DNA from: CAZSSH01 sp964609825
GTDB lineage: Bacteria; Verrucomicrobiota; Lentisphaeria; Victivallales; Victivallaceae
Direction of reading: 5' to 3'
Assembly (NCBI GenBank): GCA_964609825.1
Contig: CAZSSH010000004.1
Coordinates: 434,001-498,000 of the forward strand
DNA length: 64,000 bases
In this document: positions 24,951 through 33,026 of the stretch, one piece after another
Position numbering within the stretch: the stretch's first letter is position 1
Layout: the number at the start of each line of letters is the position of its first letter
Notes under the pieces: model-generated
What the model was told of the DNA's origin: nothing
Databases searched by the model: none
The model's input: the letters and a program-made list of their open reading frames with translations, nothing else
Position numbers and translations under genes: made by a program

Positions 24951-27248
24951 ATGGGTGTTTTAGGGTGGTCGATTGTTGTTGTGCCGATGGTTTTTGTGAT
25001 TTGGATTTCCTTTCACTCCTCCAAGTTTGTCCGCTCGGTGGCCGATTATCTGGCCGTCGGCCGGGTGGCCGGGCGCTATGTGCTGGCGGTCGGCGATTTG
25101 CAGATGATGCTTGGCTTGATCACTCTGGTGGCGATGGTCGAGGAGCAGTATCAGTGCGGTTTGGCGCTCACTTTTTGGGGTGCCTTGGGCGGACCGCTGG
25201 CGATGTTTATGTCTTTGACGGGTTTTTGTACCTACCGTTACCGTGAAACCAAATCCTTGTCGGTCGGCCAATTTTTTGAAATGCGTTACAGCCGCAATTT
25301 CCGCATCGTCGCCGCCGTGTTGCGCACGATCTCCGAGATGATGGCCAATGCCATCGGCCCGGCGGTCGCCGCGCGCTTTTTTATCTATTTTTTGGGCTTT
25401 CCGCATGCGATCAAGCTGGGTGGAGTGGAGGTGCCGACCTTTGCGCTGGTGGTGACGGTGGTGCTCCTGTTGGCGATGCTGATCATCTGGACCGGCGGTC
25501 GGGTGGCTTTGCTGGTTTCCGACTGCTTGCAGGGGTTGATCAGCTATCCGATTTTTGTGATCATTACGGTCTACATCTTGACGCGGTTGTCGTTTGTCAA
25601 TGACATCGGCCCGATTTTGGCCGACCGCGTCTCCGGCCAAAGCTTTATCAATCCCTTTGATGTGAGTGAGCTGCGCGACTTTAACTTGTTTGCGCTGGCG
25701 GTGGGGATGATGGGGATGTTTTTCTCCCGTGCCGGTTGGATTGGCGGCGACGCCTCGATGGCGGCCAAGACACCGCATGAACAAAAAATGGCCGGGATTT
25801 TCGGCTCCTGGCGCAACGGTTTTTCGTGGATGATGTGCATGTTTTTGGGGGTGGTGCTGATCGCGGTGATGTCGCACGCCAAGTTTGCGCCTTTGGCTCA
25901 CGAAGTGCGTACCGAGCTCTCCGACCGGGTGCTGGGGGAGGTCGTTGACGATGCCAAATTGCGCGGTGAAATCCTCCAAAAAGTTGCCGCTTTGCCGGTA
26001 GCCCAACATGTGACCGACGTCGATCAGCCGTTTTCACGCGAAAACAATATGGATACGCCGTATTTGCAGACGGTCAAGCGCGAGCTGGAGCAGACCGATA
26101 ACGGCAATTTGGTGTTTCAAAAATTCCGCACGCTCTATTTTCAGATGATGATGCCGGTGGCGCTCAAGGAGATGTTTCCCGAGTTTTTGATGGGGCTTTT
26201 TTGTCTGATTGCGTTGATGCTGATGCTGACCACCGACGACAGCCGTATCTTTAACTCGACGGCGATCATTGTGCAGGACATCATTATGCCGTTTCGGAAG
26301 AAACCATTCAGCGAAAAAGAGCATTTTCTCTATTTGCGTTTTTGCGCTCTCTCTGTGGCGGTGTTTTTTGGCGTCGTCTCGATCTTTTTGTCGCAGCTTG
26401 ACTACATCAACATGTTTTTGACCATCATTACCGCGGTTTGGCTGGGGGGCGGTGGTGCGGTGGTGTTTTTCGGCCTCTACAGCCGTTTTGGAACGACTTG
26501 GGGCGCTTATGCCGCTTTGGTGTTTGGCTCCGGCTCGTCGGTGGCGGGGATTTTGATCCAGCGCAACTGGGCCGACTACGTTTATCCGGCGATTTCGGCT
26601 TTGGGTTGGGTCGAGCTGAGTGACAAGGTGCTCCGCACCGTTTCCTCGCCGTTTAACCCTTATATCGTCTGGGTGATGGACCCGGTCAAATGCCCGATCA
26701 ACTCGCGTGAAATGTATTTTATGTCGATTATGGCGGGGATTTTCTCTTATGTGGCGGTGTCGCTGTTGACCTACAAAGAGCCGTTTAACCTCGACCGGAT
26801 GCTTCACCGCGGGATTTACCGGGTGGATGACGGTTCGCAGATCCAGGGCAAGTCGCTGTGGTCGTGGTCCAATTTTTATGAAAAGATCATCACCATTACT
26901 CCCGAATACTCCAAGATGGACAAATGCATTGCTTATCTCGTGTTTATTCACTCCTTCGGCTACAGCTTTTTGCTGTGTTTCTGCGGGTCATTGCTCTGGA
27001 ATTTCTTTTCGCCGCTGCCGCAGCAATACTGGATTTGGTACTTTTTCATCAATTTGGTGGTGGTGGCGGGGATCATCGGTGTGGTTTCGACCTTTTGGTT
27101 TTTCATCGGCGGCTGGATTGATATGCGTAAACTCTTTCGAGACCTCAAGGCCCGTATGAGCGACCCGTTGGACGATGGCTGGGTCGAGGGGCATGTTTCG
27201 CGATCAGACCAAAAAATGGTTGACAAAGTTGAAAAAAACAGTCATTGA
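24951..27248 (+). CDS. Sodium:solute symporter family transporter
   Basis: A 765-residue inner-membrane protein with roughly 13-15 hydrophobic helices in the pattern of the SSS family (LeuT fold). Family-like segments are VADYLAVGRVAGRYVLAVGD, TKSLSVGQFFEMRYSRNFRI, LLVSDCLQGLISYPIFVIIT and RIFNSTAIIVQDIIMPFRKK. About 90 soluble residues interrupt the helices near residues 320-405. A sugar or organic-acid cargo driven by Na+ is plausible given the glycosidases downstream, but the substrate cannot be read. I prefer the ATG at 24951, with GGAG 11 bases upstream; the ATG at 24933 is six codons longer and lacks a site. Confidence 0.8.
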   Translation: MGVLGWSIVVVPMVFVIWISFHSSKFVRSVADYLAVGRVAGRYVLAVGDLQMMLGLITLVAMVEEQYQCGLALTFWGALGGPLAMFMSLTGFCTYRYRETKSLSVGQFFEMRYSRNFRIVAAVLRTISEMMANAIGPAVAARFFIYFLGFPHAIKLGGVEVPTFALVVTVVLLLAMLIIWTGGRVALLVSDCLQGLISYPIFVIITVYILTRLSFVNDIGPILADRVSGQSFINPFDVSELRDFNLFALAVGMMGMFFSRAGWIGGDASMAAKTPHEQKMAGIFGSWRNGFSWMMCMFLGVVLIAVMSHAKFAPLAHEVRTELSDRVLGEVVDDAKLRGEILQKVAALPVAQHVTDVDQPFSRENNMDTPYLQTVKRELEQTDNGNLVFQKFRTLYFQMMMPVALKEMFPEFLMGLFCLIALMLMLTTDDSRIFNSTAIIVQDIIMPFRKKPFSEKEHFLYLRFCALSVAVFFGVVSIFLSQLDYINMFLTIITAVWLGGGGAVVFFGLYSRFGTTWGAYAALVFGSGSSVAGILIQRNWADYVYPAISALGWVELSDKVLRTVSSPFNPYIVWVMDPVKCPINSREMYFMSIMAGIFSYVAVSLLTYKEPFNLDRMLHRGIYRVDDGSQIQGKSLWSWSNFYEKIITITPEYSKMDKCIAYLVFIHSFGYSFLLCFCGSLLWNFFSPLPQQYWIWYFFINLVVVAGIIGVVSTFWFFIGGWIDMRKLFRDLKARMSDPLDDGWVEGHVSRSDQKMVDKVEKNSH

Positions 27249-27277
27249 ACCTATATTCTTAAGGAAAGGGAAAATCT

Positions 27278-28105
27278 ATGAAAAAAGCCGTTTTTACCTT
27301 GATTGAGCTCCTTGTCGTGATCGCGATTATTGCGATTTTGGCGAGCATGCTGTTGCCCGCCTTGAACAAAGCGCGGGAAACCGCCAAAAGCGCCGCCTGC
27401 AAAAACAACCAAAAACAACTCGGTCTCGCCTTTGCAATGTATGCCGGCAATTATAATGATGTCATGGTATTTAAAAACTATAACAACAACAACTATTTTT
27501 GGAATGCCGTTTTGTGGCATAATAATTATGTCAGCAAAAAGCAGTTGCGCTGCCCTTCGCGGTCAATGCGCAGTCCCTCCGGCGGCAGTTGGTATATTGA
27601 TTTTTGGGATTCCCCGCAGTATGCGTCCAAAACCAGCACCAACAATGCCCTTAACAGCACCGATTGGAATATCTGTGATTACGGTGTAAATTCCTATTAT
27701 GCCGTGTCCGCATACAGCAGCTCCACGGGGTACCGTGTGGTTAAGATGGGAATGTTTCGCCGCGCTTCGGCCACTGTTTTGGCGGTGGATGCCGGGACTG
27801 GCTCGGCCAACCGCGACAGCGAATTGACGCCGCTCGGGTATTATATGGTTAACTTTTGGTACTCCAGCACGCAGACAGATCCGATTTTGTGGCCGGCGCA
27901 CGGCGGCTTGTCGGAGTGCAACGGCGTTTTTGCCGACGGCCATGTCGCCTCGGGAAAATCCCCTGGCGGGGTCGGCTCTTTTGCTTCCAAAAATATTTAC
28001 AACGCGGTCGGCGGTCCTTTGTACGGACCGTGGGTGGATAACGGCAGCTACAAAAATGACAACAGTCAGTGGGTTCGGCACGACAGATATTTTTTCTCGT
28101 TTTAA
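27278..28105 (+). CDS. Pseudopilin-like protein with H-x(n)-DG C-terminal motif
   Basis: A 275-residue protein with a prepilin-type N-terminus (FTLIELLVVIAIIAILAS, then MLLPALNKARETAK). The head is rich in Asn, Tyr and Trp. Near the C-terminus HGGLSECNGVFADGHV matches the prepilin-associated H-x9-DG block, here with 11 residues between His and DG. AAGGAAAGGG precedes the ATG at 27278. It lies between a symporter and a secreted GH2 enzyme, all on one strand with short gaps, so it may be co-expressed with them. No secretion machinery is present nearby. Confidence 0.78.
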   Translation: MKKAVFTLIELLVVIAIIAILASMLLPALNKARETAKSAACKNNQKQLGLAFAMYAGNYNDVMVFKNYNNNNYFWNAVLWHNNYVSKKQLRCPSRSMRSPSGGSWYIDFWDSPQYASKTSTNNALNSTDWNICDYGVNSYYAVSAYSSSTGYRVVKMGMFRRASATVLAVDAGTGSANRDSELTPLGYYMVNFWYSSTQTDPILWPAHGGLSECNGVFADGHVASGKSPGGVGSFASKNIYNAVGGPLYGPWVDNGSYKNDNSQWVRHDRYFFSF

Positions 28106-28158
28106 GATTTCGGACGGGCGCGGAAAGCATATATGCCAAGTGGTGGCAAGGGGGGTAA

Positions 28159-31100
28159 ATGGTGGCAAAACTGACAGTTTGTCTGTTGACGGCAAGTTTT
28201 TTGCTGCCGTTTGCACTCTTGAAGTCCGAAAGCGTGATCGCTCCCTTGCCGGGATTTTATCCTGATAAAATCGCGGTGAAACCTTATGATCCTGAGCGGT
28301 ATACTCAACGCCGGGATGCGCACGTCGATTTTCGCGGCTCGGTTTATGCCGAGAAAGATTTCGCCGCCCGGGTTTCCCTGGACGGCGACTGGAAATTTTC
28401 GGGTACCGAAAAATCGGAGTCGAGGTTTGCCGCCGATGTCGATTTGGATAAAGGGATTGAAAAAATTGACTTTGACGACAGCCGCTGGGCGGATATTGTT
28501 GTCCCCTCCAATTTTTACAAAAAATATCCCGCCGATCCGCAAAAACCTTATGTCAAAGGCTGGTACCGCAAAACCCTTGATATTCCGTTGTCGGCCGAGC
28601 GCAAGCGCGCCGTGCTTCACTTTGGCGTGATCGGTTATGAGGCGCTGCTCTTTGTCAACGGCAAACCTGCCGGATCTCATCGCGGCGATTTTACGCCGTG
28701 GGACATTGATATTACGGACTTGATCCGGCCGGGGAGTCCGGCGACGTTGGCAATTCGCGTCTTGAGCGATCTCGGGCCGAGCGCCGCGGTCGGCGCCGAT
28801 AAAATCATCACCGTTGCCAGCCACCCCTACGGCTCACAGTATGCCGCAAGCAACATCAAAGCGGGGATATGGCAGTCGGCCAGTCTCAATTTTGTCGAGC
28901 CCTTGTACATTACCAGGGTATTGATCAACCCGGATACCGCAACGTCGCAGATTTGGGTCGATTGTACCATTGTCAATTGCGAAAAAAGCGCGAAAACGAT
29001 TGAGTTGTATACCCAAATTGCGGATGCTTTGGCAAGCTCCGCATTGCCGTCGCCGTCACCTTTTGCGAAAACCGCTATGCTGACTCTCAATCCGGGTGAA
29101 AATAAAGTCTCTTTTACGCTGAATTTGACCGATCCAAAGTTTTGGTCGCCCGAGGACCCCAATCTTTACCATTTGACCATGCTGCTTGCCGACGGCGCCA
29201 AAGTCTTGTCGGTCAAGACCGAGCGCTTCGGCTACCGCAGCTTTAAAGCGGACGGCGACCACTTTTTACTTAACGGCAAACGGATTTATTTGTTTGGCGA
29301 AAGCGTGATTGTCGCCAGCTCTCTGGCCAACGGCAAACCCGATCAGGATCAACCCGATGTGAGCATGGCCGCCCGGCGGTTTCTCGGCGACAAGCTTTTG
29401 GGCTTCAAGTCGCGGGGGAGCAATGCCCTTCGCCTCTCCGAGCAACCGGCCATCCCGGAGTTTTTGGACATTGCCGACGAAGTGGGGATGATCATTTACG
29501 ACATGTGGGCGTGGAGCTATAACAACAAGCTTGATCCGTCCTTTGAGCAAAACAACCGCCGGGAGCTCGTCGAGTGGCTGACGCGCGACTACAATCACGC
29601 CTCCGTGCTGATGTGGCTCGGCGGCAACGAGGTCAAATGCAATGAGGAGACCGCTGCGATATTCAATCGGCAAAGTGATTTTATCCGTGCGTTTGACAAA
29701 AGCGGCCGCCCGGTCAGCGTTTTTTCGGGCGCGGCTTACGGTTACGCCAAAACGATCAAACTCCATACCGATGTCCTGGATTTGCACAGTTATCTTGGGT
29801 TGGGCGAGCACCCATGGACGTATTGGAATCGGGAATTTGACAAGATCTATGATTATGACCTTAATGTTTACGCGCCGGGTCAAAAAAAGCTGCCGATGCC
29901 TTTCATCGTCTGGGAGCTGGTCGGTTTTTCGTGGGGACAGCGGTCGGCGCCGTTCAATCAAAATACCGTTGATGATTATATGAAATGGGCCAAAGGGCCC
30001 ACCACTTGGAGCAGGCCCAACGGCATCGGCTGGGCCGGAAGCATTGGCCTTGCCGCCGCACTGGACAAAAACCGGGGCGGCAAATACGGTATGGACACCA
30101 TCGGCCGCCGCATTATGGAGTATGTCCGGCAGGACACCAGAGTTTGCGGCTTTGCACCGTGGTTTCTCGAGGCCAGCATCACGTTGCCGTCAACCAATCT
30201 TTGGACGCAGCCGGTATTTTGCGGCATGCGCGGCGGCAAAGCGGCCATCCCGCTCCGGAATCCGTTTGGTGGCAGCGCCACGACGCAAAATCTTTATGCG
30301 GTCAACTCCTCCAATGTCGCGTATGAAAACGCCGTGCTGCGCGTCACTCTCGCCGAGGCGGATGCTTCGGAAACACTGCTGGCCGAGATCCCGATTGCTC
30401 TTGCCCCCTGGGGTGCCGGGGCGGTCGATCAGGTGATCAATATCCCGGCCAAAAAGGAGGCCCGCTGGGCGCAAATACGCTTGCGGCTGCTTGCGGATGG
30501 CCGTGAAATATCGCGAAATTATTACGATATATACATCCAAAACCAAGAGATTTTGAAAACCCCTTTGACCTATCCCGCTTCGGCGGCGCTGCTCGCTTGC
30601 GGGTCGGACCGCGAGGCCGAATTTGCCGCAATCTTGCGCGATCTTAAGATCGATGCCCCGGCGGTCAGATCGGCGGATGATCTCAAAAATATCCAAGTCC
30701 TCTTGGTCGCCCCGTCGCGGCGCCCGCTCGTGCTGGACCGTGATTTGGAGCTGGCGGTCAAAGCGTGGGTTAAAAACGGCGGGACGCTGGCGGTGATGGA
30801 GCAGGAGTGGCCGGGAGAGTTGGCATTGATTGACCGGCGTTTCAAAAACATGGCCTGTCTTTTGTCCGATTTGGCATTGCCCAAACATCCGGTTTTTAAG
30901 GGACTTGCGCAAAACAATTTTGAGTTTTGGGACAATCCGGAATATGGTCTTACCGCAACTTATGTCAATGATTTATTTGCGCCCGACGTTGTGGCGGTGA
31001 GGCCGCCGTTGCTCAATGACAAGGAGTCTTACGCCGTTTTGGCCGAAGGAAATTTTGGCGGCGGACGGATCATCTCAAGCCAGTTTGCCGCGACTTTGCT

Positions 31101-32313
31101 ATGGGGGCGCGACTCGGCGGCCTCGCTTTATTTGCGCAATCTTTTAACGTATGCCTTGGCCGAAAAACCGCCCGGTCTTGCAGCGTGGGCGGAGCAAGCG
31201 GTATCCGAGACCGATTTTGCCGACAAGGCCGAATTTCTCTTTGTCGATCTGAGAAACTATGTCAATATGGGGTTTGCCGATGAAGTCGAGGGCGACGGCA
31301 AGGGCGGCTGGACGGATCAGGGGAAAAATGATTTCCGCATGATTCCCCTTGGTCGGCAGATCTTTCAAAAGGTGCCTTACGATATTATTGATCCCGCTCA
31401 AAACTTCGGAAAATCGTGCATTGTCGTGTCATCCGAAGGCAGGGGAAGCATCACACCGGCGGTCAAAAATATCAAGATCGGATCGTCCTTGTCCCGGCTC
31501 TTTTTTTTGCATACCGAGGCTTATGTCCCGGCGGCGCAGCAGCAGGTGTTGTCCTACCGGATCCACTACGAAGACGGCTCATCGCTTGATGTGGCAATCA
31601 AGGATGCTTGCGCCATCGGTGATTGGTGGCGGCCGGAAAATCTGCCTGACGCGCGTTTGGCTTACAGCGCGGAAAATTTGATGGGACGCGAGGTCGGTGT
31701 TTTCGCTTATGAGTGGAGCAACCCGCGGTCGGAGGTTTTGATCAAGTCGCTGGATGTCATTGCCGCCAAAGGGCCCGCCGTCTGTCTTTTGCTGGCCGTC
31801 ACCGGGGAGAAAACCAGTCTCGTAACGTGGCCGCTCGGCAACGGCGCTTGGGCCAAACTGGCTGACGGCGGTGCCAATGTACTCAAAGATGGGCCGATGA
31901 TCCCGCAAGTGGAGACGGTCGACGCCGTGGACGGCAAATCTTACCGGATCATCATGCCGGCACGTCAACCTGAGGCGCCGCGTCCGGTGGTGTTTACCCG
32001 TTTTGACCGCCAAATCAAGGACGCGGCGGCTTACCGTTATTTGGTGATGGAGCTCAAATCGGATACCGCCGGAGGCTTGGAGCTGGCTATCCCGGATGCC
32101 AAATGGCAGGATGCGCTGCGCCATACGGTAAAAATATCCCCAAGCGGCGAGTGGCTTACTTTGCGGATTTCTCTCGACAAAGGGTTTGCGATGCGGGACA
32201 AAAATTGGGGGCTTGACAATCTGCGCGGTGAATTTTATATTTACTCCGGCGCCGACCGCTCCCAAGCCTGTCCGGCCATGGATTTTTGGGTCAGAAACAT
32301 CCGCTTGGAGTAA
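28159..32313 (+). CDS. Large secreted GH2-family glycosidase
   Basis: A 1384-residue protein with a signal peptide (KLTVCLLTASFLLPFALL). Sugar-binding and immunoglobulin-like GH2 domains fill residues ~65-370 (SLDGDWKF, WYRKTLDIPL, ERFGYRSFKADGDHFLLNGK), then a TIM barrel. The acid/base is Glu491 in MWLGGNEVK; the nucleophile is probably Glu586 in FIVWELVGF. Further C-terminal is an alpha/beta stretch like a glutamine-amidotransferase-fold region (~800-1000). Residues ~1035-1218 form a beta module shared with the 33,027 gene, and a final beta-sandwich follows. AAGGGGGG precedes the ATG. Likely acts on beta-galactosides, glucuronides or mannosides outside the cytoplasm; specificity unknown. 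Confidence 0.82.
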   Translation: MVAKLTVCLLTASFLLPFALLKSESVIAPLPGFYPDKIAVKPYDPERYTQRRDAHVDFRGSVYAEKDFAARVSLDGDWKFSGTEKSESRFAADVDLDKGIEKIDFDDSRWADIVVPSNFYKKYPADPQKPYVKGWYRKTLDIPLSAERKRAVLHFGVIGYEALLFVNGKPAGSHRGDFTPWDIDITDLIRPGSPATLAIRVLSDLGPSAAVGADKIITVASHPYGSQYAASNIKAGIWQSASLNFVEPLYITRVLINPDTATSQIWVDCTIVNCEKSAKTIELYTQIADALASSALPSPSPFAKTAMLTLNPGENKVSFTLNLTDPKFWSPEDPNLYHLTMLLADGAKVLSVKTERFGYRSFKADGDHFLLNGKRIYLFGESVIVASSLANGKPDQDQPDVSMAARRFLGDKLLGFKSRGSNALRLSEQPAIPEFLDIADEVGMIIYDMWAWSYNNKLDPSFEQNNRRELVEWLTRDYNHASVLMWLGGNEVKCNEETAAIFNRQSDFIRAFDKSGRPVSVFSGAAYGYAKTIKLHTDVLDLHSYLGLGEHPWTYWNREFDKIYDYDLNVYAPGQKKLPMPFIVWELVGFSWGQRSAPFNQNTVDDYMKWAKGPTTWSRPNGIGWAGSIGLAAALDKNRGGKYGMDTIGRRIMEYVRQDTRVCGFAPWFLEASITLPSTNLWTQPVFCGMRGGKAAIPLRNPFGGSATTQNLYAVNSSNVAYENAVLRVTLAEADASETLLAEIPIALAPWGAGAVDQVINIPAKKEARWAQIRLRLLADGREISRNYYDIYIQNQEILKTPLTYPASAALLACGSDREAEFAAILRDLKIDAPAVRSADDLKNIQVLLVAPSRRPLVLDRDLELAVKAWVKNGGTLAVMEQEWPGELALIDRRFKNMACLLSDLALPKHPVFKGLAQNNFEFWDNPEYGLTATYVNDLFAPDVVAVRPPLLNDKESYAVLAEGNFGGGRIISSQFAATLLWGRDSAASLYLRNLLTYALAEKPPGLAAWAEQAVSETDFADKAEFLFVDLRNYVNMGFADEVEGDGKGGWTDQGKNDFRMIPLGRQIFQKVPYDIIDPAQNFGKSCIVVSSEGRGSITPAVKNIKIGSSLSRLFFLHTEAYVPAAQQQVLSYRIHYEDGSSLDVAIKDACAIGDWWRPENLPDARLAYSAENLMGREVGVFAYEWSNPRSEVLIKSLDVIAAKGPAVCLLLAVTGEKTSLVTWPLGNGAWAKLADGGANVLKDGPMIPQVETVDAVDGKSYRIIMPARQPEAPRPVVFTRFDRQIKDAAAYRYLVMELKSDTAGGLELAIPDAKWQDALRHTVKISPSGEWLTLRISLDKGFAMRDKNWGLDNLRGEFYIYSGADRSQACPAMDFWVRNIRLE

Positions 32314-32329
32314 GCCCTAAACGGTGAAT

Positions 32330-32368
32330 TTGCAATTTATGGGCAATCAGGATATAGTAACACGTTAC
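32330..32368 (+). promoter_or_regulatory. Promoter with overlapping palindromic operator candidate
   Basis: TTGCAA (32330-32335), 17 bases, TATAGT (32353-32358). The palindrome GTAAC-AC-GTTAC (32357-32368) overlaps the end of the -10 and covers the start of transcription. It resembles LacI/GntR-type sugar-repressor operators. Confidence 0.55.
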
Positions 32369-32428
32369 AACAATATTAATGGATAACAAGAATTTTACCC
32401 GAAATATTTTAATCAGGAGGACGGACAA

Positions 32429-33004
32429 ATGGTGAAAGTTGGGATGGCGGCGCTGACGGTGTTGGCGGCGGTGGCGGTCAATGCGTATGAGTTGAGCTGG
32501 GTACGGATCAATACCTCTTGCGATATCGAGATCGTCAAAACTGAGACTGATACCAAAAACGTTAAAACCATGTACCAAAGCTGGGGCGACGAGGCCAAGC
32601 GCAAGCAGCTGGTGACCTTTGAGATCACTTCCCCGGGGAGTGAGCAATTGACCGATTTCAGCTTTTCTTTTAAACTTCCCGCCGACAGCAAAGTGACGGT
32701 AAACTTGCAGGGGCCCTACAAAAAGACCGGCGACCAGCTGGAGCGGATCAATGTCGTCTTTACCGAAATCAAGGCGAGTGGCGCAACCATCCGCAACGGT
32801 GATTTTTCGGCCGTTACCGACGGTAAGCCGGGCTGGTGGAATATGTACAGCGCCAACCCTGACTCCAAACCCTTTTGCGCCCCCGGTAAAATTGTGGTGT
32901 GGCACAACGGGTTTTACAATCAGGTCGTCGAGGTACCTAAAGACATGGTAGTCACCATTTCCGGCAAGTGCCGGATGGCCGCGCCTGCCGATTTGGGCCA
33001 ATAA
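32429..33004 (+). CDS. Small secreted protein, duplicate of the next protein's N-terminal domain
   Basis: A 191-residue protein with a signal peptide (MVKVGMAALTVLAAVAVNA) and a single beta-rich domain. It aligns end to end with residues 1-~190 of the following 1137-residue protein, with long identical stretches such as EAKRKQLVTFEITSPGS and GKIVVWHNG. The pattern of alternating hydrophobic strands and conserved Trp (GWWNMY) suggests a beta-sandwich, perhaps carbohydrate-binding (inference). AGGAGG is 8 bases before the ATG. The two genes are 22 bases apart and share the operator-bearing promoter at 32,330. Confidence 0.75.
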   Translation: MVKVGMAALTVLAAVAVNAYELSWVRINTSCDIEIVKTETDTKNVKTMYQSWGDEAKRKQLVTFEITSPGSEQLTDFSFSFKLPADSKVTVNLQGPYKKTGDQLERINVVFTEIKASGATIRNGDFSAVTDGKPGWWNMYSANPDSKPFCAPGKIVVWHNGFYNQVVEVPKDMVVTISGKCRMAAPADLGQ

Positions 33005-33026
33005 AATTTACTGCGGAGACAGGGAA

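Noticed and set aside
19665..28105. Type II secretion or type IV pilus locus
   Set aside because: Only isolated pseudopilin-like genes at 19,665 and 27,278 are present; no ATPase, platform protein, secretin or prepilin peptidase is nearby.
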